From: Serilophus lunatus
Taxonomy: Eukaryota; Chordata; Aves; Passeriformes; Eurylaimidae
NCBI GenBank assembly: GCA_013399895.1
Contig: VXBA01003437.1
Coordinates: 3,016,064-3,080,063, forward strand
DNA: 64,000 nt
Reading direction: 5' to 3'
Shown here: positions 19,090-30,883 of the stretch, piece by piece
Numbering within the stretch: the stretch's first letter is position 1
How the letters are laid out: each line of letters begins with the position of its first letter
The notes under the pieces: generated by a model
Told to the model about the DNA's origin: nothing
The model's database searches: none
Seen by the model: only the letters and a program-made list of their open reading frames with translations
Made by a program: the position numbers and the translations under genes

Positions 19090-19330
19090 TCCCTCCCACA
19101 GGAGACAATCCCTCTCACAAACTGCTCCAGCGTGAGTCTCTCCCACAACAGACAGTCCTCCACAAACTTCTCCAGTGAGGGTCCACCCATGAGCAACAGT
19201 TCTTCACCCACAGCTGCCACATGGGTCACATTCCACAGGGTGCAGTCCCTCAGGCACAGGCTGCTCCAGCGTGGGCCCCACAGGCCACAAGTCCTACCAG
19301 GAAATCCTGCTCCAGCGTGGGCTCCTCTCC
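19090..19330. repeat. ~46-bp degenerate tandem array inside the LTR
   Basis: Copies of a 'ctgctccagcgtggg' word begin at about 19,122, 19,167, 19,213 (degenerate), 19,261 and 19,306. The spacings are 45, 46, 48 and 45 bp. Each is followed by a 'cccaca...gcagtcct' type segment. The array is internal to the solo LTR. Confidence 0.75.
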
Positions 19331-19472
19331 CCACGAGTCAGCAGNTGCCAGGAGCATCTCCTCCCCCTCCTTCTGCACTGACCTTGGTGTCTGCATTGCT
19401 GTTCAGAAGTTCTTACCCTGCTCTTCTCCGGCAGCCATCTTCCTCTCGAGCTAAGCTTTTTTTTCTTTCCTT

Positions 19473-19482
19473 CTTAAATATG
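19473..19482 (-). promoter_or_regulatory. TATA-like element of the solo LTR
   Basis: The minus strand reads CATATTTAAG, a TATA-like sequence upstream of the putative poly(A) signal in the inferred LTR sense. Activity of this decayed copy is unknown. Confidence 0.45.
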
Positions 19483-19664
19483 TTACCACAGAGGTGTTCC
19501 TTCAACTGCTGGTTGGCCTGGCCTTGGTCAGCGGCGGGCCCAGCCTGGAGCCGGCTGGCATCGGCTCTGCTGGACATGGGGGAAACTTCCAGCAGCTTCT
19601 CAAAGAAACCTCCCCCTCAGCCCCTCTGCTGCTACCAAAACCTGGCCACAGAAAACCCAGTACA

Positions 19665-19669
19665 ATAGC
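19665..19669. repeat. Target-site duplication, right copy (atagc)
   Basis: Identical to 18,717-18,721, on the other side of the solo LTR. Confidence 0.85.
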
Positions 19670-22600
19670 ATACATTGAAAATGTGATAATCATTCTTAAC
19701 AAACTTTTACATGTTGTTACATGTGCACACAATTAAAATTAATTAATAGCTGAAACCTTTCGAAACACAGAAAAGTAGTTCACGAAAATAAAAAAAATCA
19801 AAACATAATGAAATGAGAAAGTTGCTCATTAAACCACATTTTTCTTAAGGCTGGTACAAAGTATTCCTACAAGATATCTCAGTTCTATGAGGCAGCATCC
19901 AGTTCTGTCAAGACTGTGCATCCACAGCTAAGCAGAAAGCCCAGCTAAGATGGTCAGCCTTGCTGCAAGTGAGAAACATCCTCAGCAGTTATCAGGCATT
20001 CTGGGGGATGTCTTGGCCCTGGACCAAGGGAGGAAGGGAAGCCAAAGACCTGGCCCCAGCATGGCCCTGCACAGTGAGTTCTCTCACCAGCACTGTGGCC
20101 TGGGATGGTGCTGGCAGGCTGGGGACAGCCACCCTGATGTGTGGAAGCAGATTCTAATTAAATTCTGTCATATGGCAAAACACTTGGAGTCCAAAGACCA
20201 ACTATTTCTCCACCTAGGCAGAGAGCAGTCCATCAAAGTATTTGAGGTCTCAAGTGCAGGTGTGAGGGTTGGTGTCTGCATTTACTCGCTATGTGAGCTC
20301 TCTTCTTACAAGGAAAAAAGTAATGACAATTAAATTATTTTCATATATTGTTCTAAATGGATTTAAAAATTTGCTTTAAAAGTAGTGAAGGGAATATTCA
20401 GAGTCCCCCTGCAGGGTAGCTCTTTTTTACTCATGTTTTGCAGAGAGATAAAATGAAGTGTTGTGGATCAGCATAAGTATCTGGCTTGGAGATCAGACAA
20501 ATAACTAGATGCAGAGCTAGAAATAGAAACCAGGAAACTTACTTTTCACTTTGTGCACAACAGTATCATCCATTCTTCTCATATGGGAAATAGAAATAAT
20601 GAAATTACCATGGGACTTTTGTGAGTATTTGGAAGGCTGAAAGGAAAACGTTTCCTTCCCCACACTTGGCTCTATGTTGCCTTCCCTTCTCCACTGACCA
20701 CAGTGAACAGTAACAGACTCTCTTTTGTCCTGAGGAAATGTGTCATTTTCATTTATGACTCTTACTGGGTGCCATGAACTCCTGCCAGCCAAAGGCTACC
20801 CATAATGAGACTTCCAAACATGCTTTGGGTGGGAGATGTAAGATCCCTAGCTCTGGTTGCTCACTTGCTGGAGGAAGGCTATTGAGCAAGGCAGTGGCAC
20901 TCCCTGTCTCAGTGGCTTTCTCCAAAATCAGAAGATACACCACTGTTTGGGGACATGCTCACTCCTGATACCTCAGCTACAGCATCACAGCAAATATGGT
21001 TACCACAGGATTCTTGAAAACTGTCCTAATGCTTAAAATCTTTCTTTTTAAGTCTTTTTTGGTCGCTTTGACATATGGTTCAGATGATACAATTTTCTGT
21101 GTTTTGCATTTCATTGATAGTCATTGATCCTCAAAGTTCATTCCTTCCACCTGCCTGCTGAGCCTACAAGAACTTGCCAAGGATTGAGTGACACGTGTTT
21201 AAAAAGTGCTTCTGACTGCATGAGCTGAAATTTGGTGGGCTAAATCCTGTCTAGGAGAGATATGGGCTGAAACAGCAGGATAGTCTGGATATGGATCAGC
21301 CTGACCCAAGCAGGAGACACCAACATTGCAGCCTTATCCTGCCTAGTACATAGCAAGCGCCCTGCTGGCAGTACAATGAAAACAGTGTAGCCTCATTGTC
21401 TGTAGATGGGCTCCACTTCCAGCCTGGGACATTTTTTTCACAATGCTCATTTAACCAGAATGAAGAAGCTATGGATAAGACTGGGGAGTTACTCATAACC
21501 TTCAGCATGACTTTACTTATTTGACTTAGCATGGATAATTCCCTAGGCAGCTGGTGATCAATGGGACCTGCTTGCAGCTGGGCCCCCTAATGCAGTTCAC
21601 TTTTCAAAGAAATGTGGTAATGGAGCAGAACAGGCAGTAATGAAACTCTGAAGGACCCCAAAGTAGAGATTCTTTTTCTCTCCCTTTAATTGCAAGGTTA
21701 ATGTTCCACATAAATATCTAGCAGCTGGTTGTTTGTGTATGTCACTTTGAAAGCCTGGCTAAAAAACAAGTACAGCTGAGAGTCAAAAAAGCTTTCAGAG
21801 GAGATAAGGCACTTTGCCACTAGCATTTCTTGGGAGGGGCATTCAGACAGCAATATGATTTTAAAAGATTAAGTGCACAGAGTATTAAGTTCATCAAGAA
21901 TTTAAATAGTTATTAAACATATGTACCAGAGGCAGCTAGCAGTATGCTTAAGGAAGAACTCCTGAGCTAAAAGGTGAAGGCTGGTGGTATACAAATGCTT
22001 TCTAGTTCCACACAAGCAGAAGTCGCCCAGAAACTGCTAAATGAAAAAAACTCATACAGCTCTGAAATGAGCTGAGCAGTAATTGCCTAATACCAAAAGG
22101 ACAGAGCACAAAGTTCTTTCTTTATTCTCTCTATTATTCATAATTAACTTTTCATTTGAATCTGTGGCCGTAACTGCTCTGGGTACAGAGTCACCCTCTG
22201 GAAAGCTACCAGAGGCTAACATTTTAAAGGCAGAAGGAATCTGAGCTAGCCCCTGAAATGCAAGGTCTCTGCTTCTGTAGACAGTTCCTCTGATTACTTA
22301 TGCAAATATATGGATAAATACCCAATTATCTGTATCTGACAGACAGCTATGTATGTATGAATAGAAACATGCAGCTGTGTGCTCATCTCAGAGTCGGTGT
22401 TTAAAGACTGTCTCCTGCCTCAAGGAAGTTGGCATTCAAGAGGAGAGATGTGTTAACCCCCAGACGTTAGCTGAAAAGCCACAAAAGTTCACCTAAGCCA
22501 CCTCAAACAGAACTGGCTTTCATGGAGACAAGTGAATAGATGATTGGCTAACGGTCCGACCACACAGCATACAGAGGAGCAAAGGGTAATGCATGGCAGA

Positions 22601-24169
22601 TGTGACACAGCAAGTTCATGTGCTGGTCTGTTGGGAATCAATGCAAATGGAGGCTGTGTGGGTCTGTAATGAAAATAAGAAATAAATGTAAAAATAATCA
22701 CAAATAAGTATTAGTTCAGAAACATGAAAGAGAATCCTTGCTAATGATGGAAGACTTGGTTAAACTTAGAGATCAGGTTTTAGAAAGGGATCAGTCACTG
22801 CAGGTGAGAACCTCTGTGGGGACATGGGTCAGAGGAACTCATCCTCAATGTGAGACCACTTTTTTACAAACTTAAGCAATAACACTAAATTTTGAACTCC
22901 AGATGATCTAATTAAGTATGTTTCTGTCATCTCACCTTAATCTAAAAAAGGTGAAGATGATACTTGCCAGCAAACTGGATCTTCTGATGTTTATGGAAAA
23001 TCTTGACTCATCTCTATCTCTGACCTCCAGTATTGTCCATTACCTAAAATCTACTTAGCTTAACTAAAGCAGAGATGGTATAAAATGCCCATTATATTTA
23101 CCTATTCATGGTAATCCACTATTTTCATATAATGTTCTACTTCCAGTGATTATAAACCATTTCACCTATAATACAGGGCTATTTGACTGTTTATGAACAT
23201 GCTAAAAGAGTTAAAATTATCAAAGGGCCAACTCTTGACAGACAGAACTTGATTTATTGCCAGAACCAGTGTCAGGGCAATGAGAAATCTGTAAGAAGAT
23301 AACTTGCACATATTGGATGTTATTGGGTGCCATTTCCAAACAGGGGTTTTGCTCTCCAGGTGCAAGCCCCTGGCATGGCTGCTTCCTGGGGCCATGGGGC
23401 TTCATTTTGCACGCTTCAGAGGCTTTGAGGCTTGCTCTGCTCTGCTCTGCAGTAAAGTGTTGCCACTTCTGTTCGTTGTGGAGGGACAAAGCTGGGGGCA
23501 CAAGGAGAGAGCACACTTTTGGAGGGACCCACAATTTGAAGACTCTTAGCAAACCCAGTTTCACTGGACTTCATTTTCAGGATGACAGTGTTCAGACCTT
23601 TTCTGTCAAATACATCTTTTTAAAATTATCTCCAAAATGGAGAAATTCATGGCATTTCCTAACCCCCTGGTGTAATAAACTCAAAAAGCTGAACAGACTT
23701 AGAGCAGCCTAACCTAATTTATAAGTCATTTATTGGCAGGATTTAGTGTCCTTTTGGAAACACCAAAACATTTTAAAGGGGTTTTTTTCCCCATTTTTAA
23801 ATGCTTGACAAATAGGTCCTACAAGCACATTGATATGGATGGACTCAACAATCTCTAGCTGTGCCAATTAATGACTTTCAAATATTCTCACTGTGGGTTG
23901 TAGGAGTGTTATTGTTTTTCTTCCCAGGCAAGCCTGATGCCCACATTATTCAATACCCCATTCCAAGGTATTCGGGATAGCTGTGAGCACGTGCCCTGCA
24001 AAAATTGCTGCATGACATTTTTCTCTACACAAGATTTTCTTTAGGGTTGCTTTCTGCAAATATTTTGGGGAAATAGATAAATGCATTGAGAATGCATGGT
24101 AGGGAATTAATTTTTGGAGGAAAATGGTGTCACAGAGATACTGCAGCTCTTTGACTGAGTCACTCTGCT
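19670..24169. other. Unique sequence, no gene seen
   Basis: No exon, RNA gene or clear transposon is recognised. A weak MIR-like resemblance at about 20,440-20,530 is too faint to call. A (CTCTG)-type short run lies near 23,432-23,450. Frames of up to 131 codons (23,317-23,712, plus) have no recognisable features. Confidence 0.5.
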
Positions 24170-24476
24170 TCAATCTCCGGGGGAGGTTTAGGTTGGATAT
24201 CAGGAGAAACTTTTTCACAGTGAGAGTGATCTCCCACTGGCATAGGCTTCCCAGGGAGGTGGTGGAGTCACCGTCCCTGTATGTGTTTAAGGATAGGTTA
24301 GATGATAAACTTAGTGATACCACTAAGTTTAGATGGTTTAGATGGTTTAAATGGTTTTTAGATGTTATAGGTGTTAGACTGATGTTGGGTAGGTTGTTAA
24401 CCTATGTAAAGGTTGGACTTGATGATCTCCATGGTCTTTTCCAACCTTATTAATTCTGTGTGTAATTCTGTGTGTA
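24170..24476 (+). mobile_element. CR1 LINE, 3' end
   Basis: A 5'-truncated CR1 on the plus strand. Translation at about 24,180-24,300 gives the conserved end of ORF2, with motifs FRLDIRRNFFT and LPREVVESPSL that are hallmarks of bird CR1 proteins. The nucleotide block 'ccagggaggtggtggagtc' and the terminal 'ggacttgatgatctcc...ttttccaacctta' complete the typical 3' end. The copy ends in two perfect 12-bp units (24,451-24,474). The ORF2 end is still open over about 60 codons, so this copy looks younger than the others here. Sequence upstream of 24,170 is not recognisably CR1. Confidence 0.92.
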
Positions 24477-27400
24477 GCCTGCACCTCTGCAGCTCCCCTC
24501 TGTGTTTTAAATGGTCTTAGACAAGGCTCCATAATTCAGATACTTTTTTTTCAGTGAAAAGTGAGGTGTAGACCATTTGCACATCTCACAGAAAAGCTGT
24601 TTTCCTTCAGTTTTAGGTTTTTCTGTGACCATGTGCGGCCTGTCAAGAGTTTTCATTTTGCTTCCTTGCCAGATCAAATGCAGGCCAGTTTGAAAGTCAT
24701 TACCACAGCTAACAACTCTGGGACCTCTAGCCTTTCCATGTCCTCTTTTATGAAGGGAAATTAAAAGTCTCCACAAGTTCACCATGAAGAATTGTGCATG
24801 GCATTGTTCCATTCTCATTTCCAGTGATTTAGAAGGACATGCAGGTTTCTTAAGCAGAGGTCTTTCACAGAAAAATTCAAGGAAAGATAGATTTGTTAAT
24901 TTATAGGTATACAGTTGGGAAAAAAAAAAAAAAGGTAGAACTTATTTTGCCTGGAGAGCACAGATACATTCAAAAAAGTAGCAATACCTCTTATCTCCCC
25001 TATGCTTTCACCCATGTTGGTGTGACTGGCAACTTTCCTGAAAAGGAGGTGAAGGATAGGCCTGCCTAAAGGGCTTTTAATTTCTGATCTTCCCTTTGAG
25101 TCATCTTCTGGGCTAGTTTTACTCAAGCAATGTTATAAACTGGGCAGTTCTCCTCCTGATGGAGGTGATGAAAGAAAAGTTTGTGCCAAGCAGTCCTAAA
25201 CTGACTGGACTGAACAATCCAGAAACTTCTCTGAGAAACCAACAACCTGTGGGTAAAAACTACTGATATCTGATTTTTTTATTTTCTGTCACAATTGGCT
25301 TTCCAAATCTCAGTGCCATTCAGCTTGCCAGCAGTAGGGTCTCCATGCTAGAAACTAATCTGAGATGCTGGTTTATACAATAAAAGTTCAGAGTGAAAAC
25401 AAAACCCTTTCAAATTGCATCATGGTTTTATCCAACATCAGGAATAGACAGGAAGGTTTCACTGTCAAAATTCATCTGATACATTTTTCTGGTGCGTCTG
25501 AAGTCCAACTTGAATTTAGGTTTTGCTTTCTTAGCTAAACAAAAAAGGAGTTGGGTTCAACAGTGTGCCTGTTTGAGTAATCTCTGTAGACAGTATATGA
25601 GAAGCTCTCAGGTTAATGCTACAGAAAGCCCAAAGTCATGTTTGTACAGCTATTCTTAGCAGACACTTTATTGACCCAACATTATGGGTATTGTTTAAGG
25701 TGCCAGTTCTGGTAAAAAGTGCTAGACTGACAATTGTGGGGTGACTGACAAATTTTGAGGTTTATGTACTTACTGAATTGGGAGAAAAAGCAGCCCTAGG
25801 GAATATTATCTTCACAGTACTCCCTGCCAACTTTACTCTTATTACCCAACTTTTATACTGAAGCAGCATTTAGGAGCTCAAACCAATTTATAGTCCACTG
25901 CTGAGTGCTGTAAAAGTATGTAACATCTTCCATTCTAGCAAGAAGAACTGGGACAGTAAAGCACTTTTTACTCCACTGAGACTTCCAATGAAACTGCAGA
26001 TCCATACTCTGGGTTTTCTCTGTCCGGAACAAGACCTGCAAACTCATTTTATGCAGGCAACAGAGTGAACATCTGACATCACCTAATCACTCAACACCTC
26101 CTTTGGCTGACATCAAAATCCTGTTTCAGGGGAACCCTGACCAAAAGTAGTGACGCAGCTTTCTGAATAGTGCATATGCTTAAGCCAAAAGAAAAGAACC
26201 AGCAGAAGGAAAAGTAAGAGAAGGGCATAGTAGAAACAGTGTATTACTGAGACATCTGTTTGCCACAGGGGCAGCAGAACAAGACAAACTTGTGAAAACT
26301 ACTTCTCACGGTTAGAGCTGAAGTTGAAGAATGTGATGATATCTCGATTTGGGGGGAACTCCCGTGAAAGGAGATGGCATCTCCATTTGGAGGCCACCCA
26401 GTTCAAGATACAATGACAAGTACAGCCCTTCAGCATAGATCACTCTAATTGCATTCTATTTACAGTGTAATTGCCCTACAAACAGACACACACACAGAGC
26501 ATAAGATAATTTGGTTCTGTAATTATATGCAATTAGCAACATTCATTGCTCCCTGCTCTACTTATCTCTAATGAATGGCCTGTACAAACAGCAGGCTTGG
26601 TACTGGGACAAATTTATGTGTGACATGGGCAAGGGTAGTGGTAGTGCCAGAGATCAGCACCACTCATTATATAGTGAGGAAATGGACGACTATGACAGTC
26701 TAGCAGGAGCAATGAAATGATCCCTAGAACCTGGGAAAGGATCAGAGGGACAGAACAAAAGTAAAGAATTCAAAAGACTCAGATTTTGCTTTTTGACCTG
26801 GTATCTTTATGTATCACTGTCACCATCTACAAGATAGGGCTGCTGTCCTCATTTCTTTGAAATGGAGATGGGACACACAGACAAAAATTTTTATGAAAGA
26901 GCTGAGATATGCCGTTATTTTAACAATCCACAACAGATTCTCATACATTAGGATTCAGTAAACACTTTGAAATCTTAGTAGATGCAAAAGAATTAGATGT
27001 AGGTGTTAGCACTGCACCTGGCGAGAGCATCACTGGCTGAAGAGATTGAGGAACTTCTGCAAAGTCAGAAATTTTAGGATTAGGCAAAGCCAGATGTGTC
27101 TGGGCAGCAGACCACACAGGAACAGGGACATCCTCATCACCTCAAACTTATGAAACAAAGCAATTAAATGTTGGGAAACTATGTTCTTGGGTGCAAAGAA
27201 GTCCTTCTGGGCCCGACAGATGGAGAAAATGGAGTTTTCTGTCCCCAGCAGCTATGATTCTGGGAACAGAGCTGGGCCCTGAGTGAGTCAAAATTGTCTG
27301 TGAGGCACTCCAGCAGATTTGTCATTTTCTAAACAGTGATGATAATGATGAAAAAATATCCATGTGCTAAAAAAATCTATTGCAAAGGGAAACCACCCAG

Positions 27401-30400
27401 CCGGGCTTTCACTCTCTGTGTGAATTCAGGCTGTGATATAATCGAGGAGGATGCCTTCTTGCTGCCAAATGTTAGCCAGTACCTGCTGGAAGAGAAAAAA
27501 AGCAAAACATTTTTTCCCTGGCCCAGCTCTGCCGGGGAAGTATATCCTCCCAGAAATAATTCAGTAGCTTAACATAGAATTGCTCTTTTGCTGTCCTCCA
27601 TTTTTTTTCTTGCATTTCCAGCAAAGCAGGTCTTTTCTTTTGGCCTCCTTAGGCTGGTTCTTGTAGTGTGTGTTCTCTTCTCCTCTTAGAGGACCACATT
27701 ACCCTCTGGATTTTGCTATGCCATCAGGGGTAGAGCCAGAGCCATCAGGCTGCCTGGGGTGACCTTGCTGCTGCTTCTTCAGAAAGACAGCACTCAGCCC
27801 TCATGCTGACTGCACCTAGAGAGGTGTATTGTGCCGAGGCAGAAAAGTTTTAATGTGCCATTTGTTTTGAGAAATTAGATTTATAGGAATTAAAATTGAA
27901 TTTTTGTTCTTGCTTGTTTAAGGTTAGAAAATCCCATCTCAGTGGGGCTGGTATCCCTTCCCACATACAGCTGATGACAGCTAAGGCATCTCTTCTTTGT
28001 ACTCAGTAGATTAGTGCCCTTCCTGCTGGTTACCCTGATTTGAGAGGACTTGCTTAATGAAATATCCTGGCTAACAGCAAAGTTCCCTGACACAAGGAGA
28101 TTTAAGAACAAGCAGAGGAATTTTTCCACTGACGCAGAACAGAGTATGAGCCATGGGTGGGTGGGCAGCAGGCTTAGCTTTGGTGTCTTTGGAAGACAGT
28201 AATGCATCTCCCTGGAGAAAGGCAACACTGATCTACCCTGGGGACCCATCCTCCCACTCGCTTTGACAAAACACTAACAGAGGCTTCATCTGGTTCATCT
28301 CCTTTCAGTTATGTGCATGTTTTCTTGGACCTCTATTTCCAAGAGATTGCCTGAGTTTTTCTGAAAGCAAAGGTTTCATTCAGATATCACCCTCACCCTC
28401 TCATCACACTGCTCTTCGTATTTCTGCTCCCTGAAATTGGGAGAGCCCCACTTCTGCTGCTGCTGCTTTTGACCACTCCACCAGGCTGCCTAGCCCCATG
28501 AAACACAGTCCAGGCTCCTGACTTGGTGCAATCCTGGCATCCCAGCAGACTGCTGCCAGCTCTCCCTGTGCCAAGGAGCCTGGCACAGAGAAATATTTGC
28601 CAGGCACAAGCTTATCGACCTGGATGAGCACAATGCTGGCCCTGCTTCAGCTGGGGAGCTCAGCATGGCCCCGGTGCTGGATAATCATAGCACAGCCTCC
28701 AGGCTCAACAAATGCTGTATTTGATGTGAATAAAATAATTACAGACATTGTACTCACTGTAGTTAGAAAAAGACTGCCTGCACCTTTGGTGTATGTTGCC
28801 AGTAAGGAACAGAGTTTTCTTTAGAATCTTCACTTAAATATTTTTTTTAAATTCTTTTTCTTGCCCTGGAGCATGAGAGCTTTTGAGAACTAGCAACAAC
28901 AGGAGAGAAAAGGGAAGAACTTGAAACAAATTCTGTGTTGGGCTCCAACATCAGTGTGGAGACAGATGCATCTCTTTATCCCACCAGTAGTCAAACCTCT
29001 GCTTAGGGCTAGAGGAACATGAAGAAGAGGTGCATAGTATGGCTGCCTAAAGAGACTCTCCACTTGCAAAATACTTTGGGCTGCATGAAAAATATTTGGT
29101 AATACATCAGCAAAATGTCCTAATGTTATAGTCAGAGACAGAGGTACCTAAGATGAATTTTTAAGTCCTCTATTAAAGATAGCAGCTGCAGCAAGCAAGA
29201 CTTTTCTTGAAATTGCCAGTGGATACTGAGCAGTCTCATAATAAACAATTTTTTGCAGCTTGTGAACACGGGGGATGGATAACCTGAACATATCTGTGGG
29301 TTACAGATGGGGCAAGTGTTTTGTTGAACTTCAGGAGGTCTTAGAAGCTTGTTGTATGCAGAGAAGGAGCAACAATTTCAGGGGCTTTTGCAAAACAGCA
29401 CCCACAATAACCAGCATTTTAGCTGGTTCTTTCCAGAACAACTCTTCCAGCATATTAAGAACAAGATTACCCTGTAAATCCTAAAAATATCCATGAGAAA
29501 GTTTGGTTCAATAGAGCATGGAATAAGTGTACGTGGGGGGAAAGGCAGGGCACGAAGAGATACTCCATACAATTTTCAAACCTAGGCAGATCAGATTTGC
29601 TGAAGCATCTCCTTACATCCAGGGGGATGCAACTGCTGAACAGGTGATTAATGAGGCCTCAGCTTGGTTGTGCTGAACATTCTGCCAAGGCGTGGGCAGG
29701 TACACATCTCAGGGAGCTGGGGGGAGTTGCAAGGAGACAGCCTTAAAATTCGGCACCATTTGGCAGCTTGCTGCTTGCTCATCCTTGGCAATTCCTCCCT
29801 GTTTGGGTTGCTTCAAGTATGGACAAGAAGATTGCAACTGCTGACTTTGGAAGGTGCTTTGATCAAAGAAGTTTGATCATTAAAATTATTTCTTGATTTT
29901 AAAATGATAATAAATTTCAAAGTAGCTCATAGTAACACTGTCAGCAAACACTCCTTAGAGAAGAGCAGTGACAAAGATCAGTGAGACAGGTAAGCTGAAA
30001 GAAACATGAAAGAAATTAACATAATATAACATTGACCTCAAGTAAAGTAGAGGGAGAAATGTGCCATGGCAAGTTGTAGGGCATAAGGAAGGATGAGGGA
30101 GAGTGTGCTGATTTAAGTGGCACAATGGGCATGTTAGGAGAACCATAGCAACAGAAGCAGATTGAGGTGATAAAGCAAAAAATGCTTCACAGGAAGAGGT
30201 CTCTTATGGAAGAGACAACTGAACAGGACTGAACCAAGACAAGGCAAAAAAAAATCTGTTTGGAGTCTGCTGGCACTTGCTTGAGAAAATAGACCAGTGG
30301 AGGTCAAAGAAGCCTCTTACCTCAGTTGAGATGAAGCCTGACATGTCTGGTATTCTTGGAGCTGGAATTGTTCTTAGGCCCAGCTAAAGTTAAGGCAACA

Positions 30401-30883
30401 TTAATATCCACAGTGCTTGGCTCTAGCCCTAATTCCCAAATGAGTGCATACTGTTTGATAAGATATGGTGTCTTGCCTGCCTGTGCTGTTTTATAGTCCA
30501 GGTTTTTATGCAAGTAATCTTATTAGACTGTGGCATAAAATATGTGACAAGGACAGATCTTATCACGTGATTTTCTCCTCTATATTTATAGACTCCAAGC
30601 TTTTAAACCTAGAAGGCACAGGGTGATTTAGCCTGACCACATGTTTAAGGAAGCTGGCCAGACTGTCTTAGCAGCAATTTCTGTTTCAGATGGACAACAT
30701 CAGTTTGAGGTCCACCACCTCTGATTGCTCTCTTTTTTCTGGTCCTCAGCCCATTGCAAGAACTGTTCCAACATTTAGGTGCAGATGAGGGCCTGCTCAA
30801 GTTGTCAACAGACAGGGAGCCCTTTCAGTTTTAGCACTATTTCACAGTTTCCCTGACACTGCTCTTCCAATCAGTTACACAGC
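24477..30883. other. Unique sequence with a candidate regulatory block
   Basis: No gene or transposon is recognised in these 6.4 kb. The stretch contains a 14-base A-run (24,920-24,933) and a cluster of homeodomain-type cores at 26,446-26,535. Open frames stay below 120 codons and show no known motifs. Confidence 0.5.
24920..24933. repeat. A14 homopolymer run
   Basis: Fourteen consecutive A. No transposon body precedes it that I can recognise, so it is not clearly a retroposon tail. Confidence 0.9.

Larger units (their letters stand above)
18722..19664 (-). mobile_element. Solo LTR of an avian endogenous retrovirus (ERVL-like)
   Basis: A 943-bp element bounded by TGTAGTGGTTTA at its left end and ACCCAGTACA at its right end (TG...CA), flanked by a perfect 5-bp duplication. 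No internal gag, pol or env sequence follows, so it is a solo LTR left by recombination between two LTRs. Orientation is inferred from promoter and processing signals: on the minus strand CATATTTAAG (19,473-19,482) precedes an AATAAA (18,906-18,911). I recognise the layout, including 'ctgctccagcgtggg' repeats and the 'cttcttaaatatgtta' block, as a common bird LTR type. Its exact family needs a repeat library. Open frames within it, including one of 194 codons at 19,084-19,668 plus, are non-viral and spurious. One ambiguous base lies at 19,345. Confidence 0.9.

Noticed and set aside
19084..19668. 194-codon plus-strand open frame, the longest in the window
   Set aside because: It lies inside the solo LTR, runs antisense to the inferred LTR transcript, and reflects the low-stop GC-rich repeat array. 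It resembles no viral or cellular protein.
20440..20530. Faint MIR-like similarity
   Set aside because: Landmarks are spaced irregularly, and the core 'acttgcccaaggtcac' equivalent is not identifiable.
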